Assembly: GCA_024226105.1 (NCBI GenBank)
Contig: JAAELZ010000732.1
Coordinates: 1-14,114 of the forward strand
Length of the DNA: 14,114 bases
Direction: 5' to 3'
Source: Pseudomonadota bacterium
Lineage (GTDB): Bacteria > Pseudomonadota > Gammaproteobacteria > Arenicellales > Poriferihabitantaceae
Part shown: positions 12,688 to 14,114 of the stretch, one piece after another
How the letters are laid out: each line of letters opens with the position of its first letter
Position numbering within the stretch: position 1 is the first letter of the stretch
Notes under the pieces: model-generated
Database searches by the model: none
The model's input: only the letters and a program-made list of their open reading frames with translations
Told to the model about the DNA's origin: nothing
Position numbers and translations under genes: made by a program

Positions 12688-14114
12688 ACTTTTTCAGCAC
12701 CTCTTCAAGCGGCGTAGCGCTACTGCCCGATGGCGGCTTTACTCCCAGGTAAGCCGCGAGCGTCGGCGCAATATCATAGGGCGTGATAGCCCGGCTTATT
12801 TTATGTGTCAATATCCCGGCACCGGCAAACATGACGGGCACGAAAGTATCATAGCGCCAGGGCGAACCATGAGTTGAAGCAACGACCAGACCATCGAAGT
12901 CGTTCACAAATACATCCTGCTCAAATACCAGATAGATATCGCCCGAGCGCTTCGGATGAAAGTTATTCAGAATCGAACGCATCAATGATGTATCAGGCAG
13001 ATTTCCCGTACGCATCGCTGTACTGGACACCGCATAGGCCACGCCTTCAAATTTAAGTAACTCCGTTGCCACGGCCTGTTCGACCACTGCCTGATCAAGG
13101 CCCTTATCACGAATTAGTTCCCGGTTTAAATAAATATAGGGATGAAAGTATTCTTCAATCAGTTCCTCTCCAATGCCAAACTGCTTTTTGAGCTCCGTAA
13201 TGGCAGGCGCCTTATCCAGGTTCTCAACATCAAAGTAATGTGCCCTGTCGATACCACGTTCGTTTAAGTGCCCCGGCACTTCCGGCTGCCCATGATCGGC
13301 CGACAACACGATAAGGGTATTATCCAGCCCGACCTTTTTATCAACATAGCTAAACAACTCTGCCAGCGTACGATCCAGACGCGCAATATTGTCTTCACTC
13401 TCCAGGCTGGAGGCACCGAATATATGGCCGACGTAATCGGTAGATGAAAAGCTGATGGCAAGATAATCCGGCACCTCATCCTCACCAAGTTGTTCAGCTT
13501 CAAATAAAGCTTTAGCAAAATCCAGGGTTAGTTCGTCTCCAGCGGGGCTCAAGGTCAATCTGGTGGTGAAATACTTGTCATCCGCCTGACCATAAGCATG
13601 CGGAAAAACTCGCCCAAAGCCCGGGAAGTCAGTCTCATAGTCGCGATCATCAGCATCGCCAAATAGATATTTCTCGGACGGGTACATCAACTCCCATTGC
13701 TTATCGGCATAAAGCGATGCCGGCTTCGCGGCATTCCACGTGCTCACCCATTGAGGATAGGTATCGTAGTAATAATTGCTGGTCACAAATTCACCGCCGG
13801 CCTTGGAAAACCAAAAGGCCTTACCCGCATGCCCCGCCAGCGATACCGCACCACGATCCTTTATGGATACCCCATAAATTTTTGAGCGGCCGCCAAAATG
13901 AACCGCCAGTTCATCGCTGAAAGTTGAGGTTAGAATATTGTTCGGTGAACGGCCATCTACATTGGCCGCTTTTTGAGTGTGGTCAATTTCAGTCGACTGA
14001 TCAACATCCGCGCCGGCGGTCAACAGGCGATAGTCTGCATCTTCAATATTGTAGACAAGGCTATTCTGCTCGCGATCAAACCAGACATTTCCGACCATAC
14101 CATGGGCTGACGGT
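12686..14114 (-). CDS. PafA-like alkaline phosphatase (alkaline phosphatase superfamily), N-terminus outside window
   Basis: This is a predicted zinc-dependent, probably exported phosphomonoesterase releasing phosphate from organic phosphates. The frame stays open to the right edge, and the codons before the internal ATG at 14098 read PSAHG. The true start therefore lies outside, and about 475 C-terminal residues are seen. Counting from that ATG, N4 in GNVWFD and K80-x-R82 in SIKDRGAVSLAGH match the Asn and Lys-x-Arg phosphate-binding residues of Elizabethkingia PafA. Zinc ligands are D221 and H225 (FSSTDYVGH) and D268-H269 (LSADHG), with a further His in THGSPWRYDTFVPVMFAG. The nucleophile Thr/Ser and any signal peptide would be in the missing part. 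The Lys-x-Arg motif favours monoesterase over diesterase relatives. It is convergent with the cyclase gene. Confidence 0.9.
   Translation of the reverse strand, partial: PSAHGMVGNVWFDREQNSLVYNIEDADYRLLTAGADVDQSTEIDHTQKAANVDGRSPNNILTSTFSDELAVHFGGRSKIYGVSIKDRGAVSLAGHAGKAFWFSKAGGEFVTSNYYYDTYPQWVSTWNAAKPASLYADKQWELMYPSEKYLFGDADDRDYETDFPGFGRVFPHAYGQADDKYFTTRLTLSPAGDELTLDFAKALFEAEQLGEDEVPDYLAISFSSTDYVGHIFGASSLESEDNIARLDRTLAELFSYVDKKVGLDNTLIVLSADHGQPEVPGHLNERGIDRAHYFDVENLDKAPAITELKKQFGIGEELIEEYFHPYIYLNRELIRDKGLDQAVVEQAVATELLKFEGVAYAVSSTAMRTGNLPDTSLMRSILNNFHPKRSGDIYLVFEQDVFVNDFDGLVVASTHGSPWRYDTFVPVMFAGAGILTHKISRAITPYDIAPTLAAYLGVKPPSGSSATPLEEVLKK

Overview
The window looks like chromosome of a sulfur-oxidising, probably gammaproteobacterial, organism. 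The main evidence is an aprM-aprB-aprA operon on the minus strand (8043 to 4622). It encodes dissimilatory adenylylsulfate reductase together with the membrane protein AprM, the arrangement typical of sulfur-oxidising proteobacteria that run the enzyme from sulfite plus AMP to APS. The taxonomic placement is inference; there is no rRNA or other phylogenetic marker here.

Layout from left to right. Positions 1-68 may hold the last codons of a plus-strand gene that begins outside the window. Positions 204-1793 (+) encode a large SAM-dependent methyltransferase with a regulatory domain, related to protein-lysine methyltransferases. A small DUF4279-like protein follows (+, ends 2510). A tight minus-strand cluster then runs from 4464 to 2570: an unrecognised 116-aa protein, a SlyD/FKBP-type prolyl isomerase without the metal-binding tail, and a TPR-like repeat protein. 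Junctions are 2 nt and 0 nt, so co-translation is likely. A good rho-independent terminator (4537-4572) separates this cluster from aprMBA, which lies upstream on the same strand.

From about 8433 to 10567 lies a mobile, decaying accessory segment. It holds a 162-bp MITE-like element with 25-bp terminal inverted repeats, a small secreted protein gene (8674-9192), a perfect 76-bp tandem duplication with REP-like hairpins (9231-9381), and a 1011-bp IS1595/ISXO2-like element (9557-10567). The IS ends match the MITE ends almost exactly. Its transposase is broken by two frameshifts, one of which can be traced to a 10-bp tandem duplication. The MITE and IS together bracket the secreted-protein gene.

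The right side holds a membrane-bound class III adenylate cyclase with a periplasmic Cache-type sensor (10765-12624, +). Convergent to it is a PafA-like alkaline phosphatase (minus strand, from 12686 past the right edge), whose N-terminus lies outside the window.

No defence system, CRISPR array, tRNA, rRNA or phage module is visible. The most interesting parts are the matched MITE/IS pair around the secreted-protein gene, and the unrecognised gene-slyD-TPR cluster beside the apr operon.
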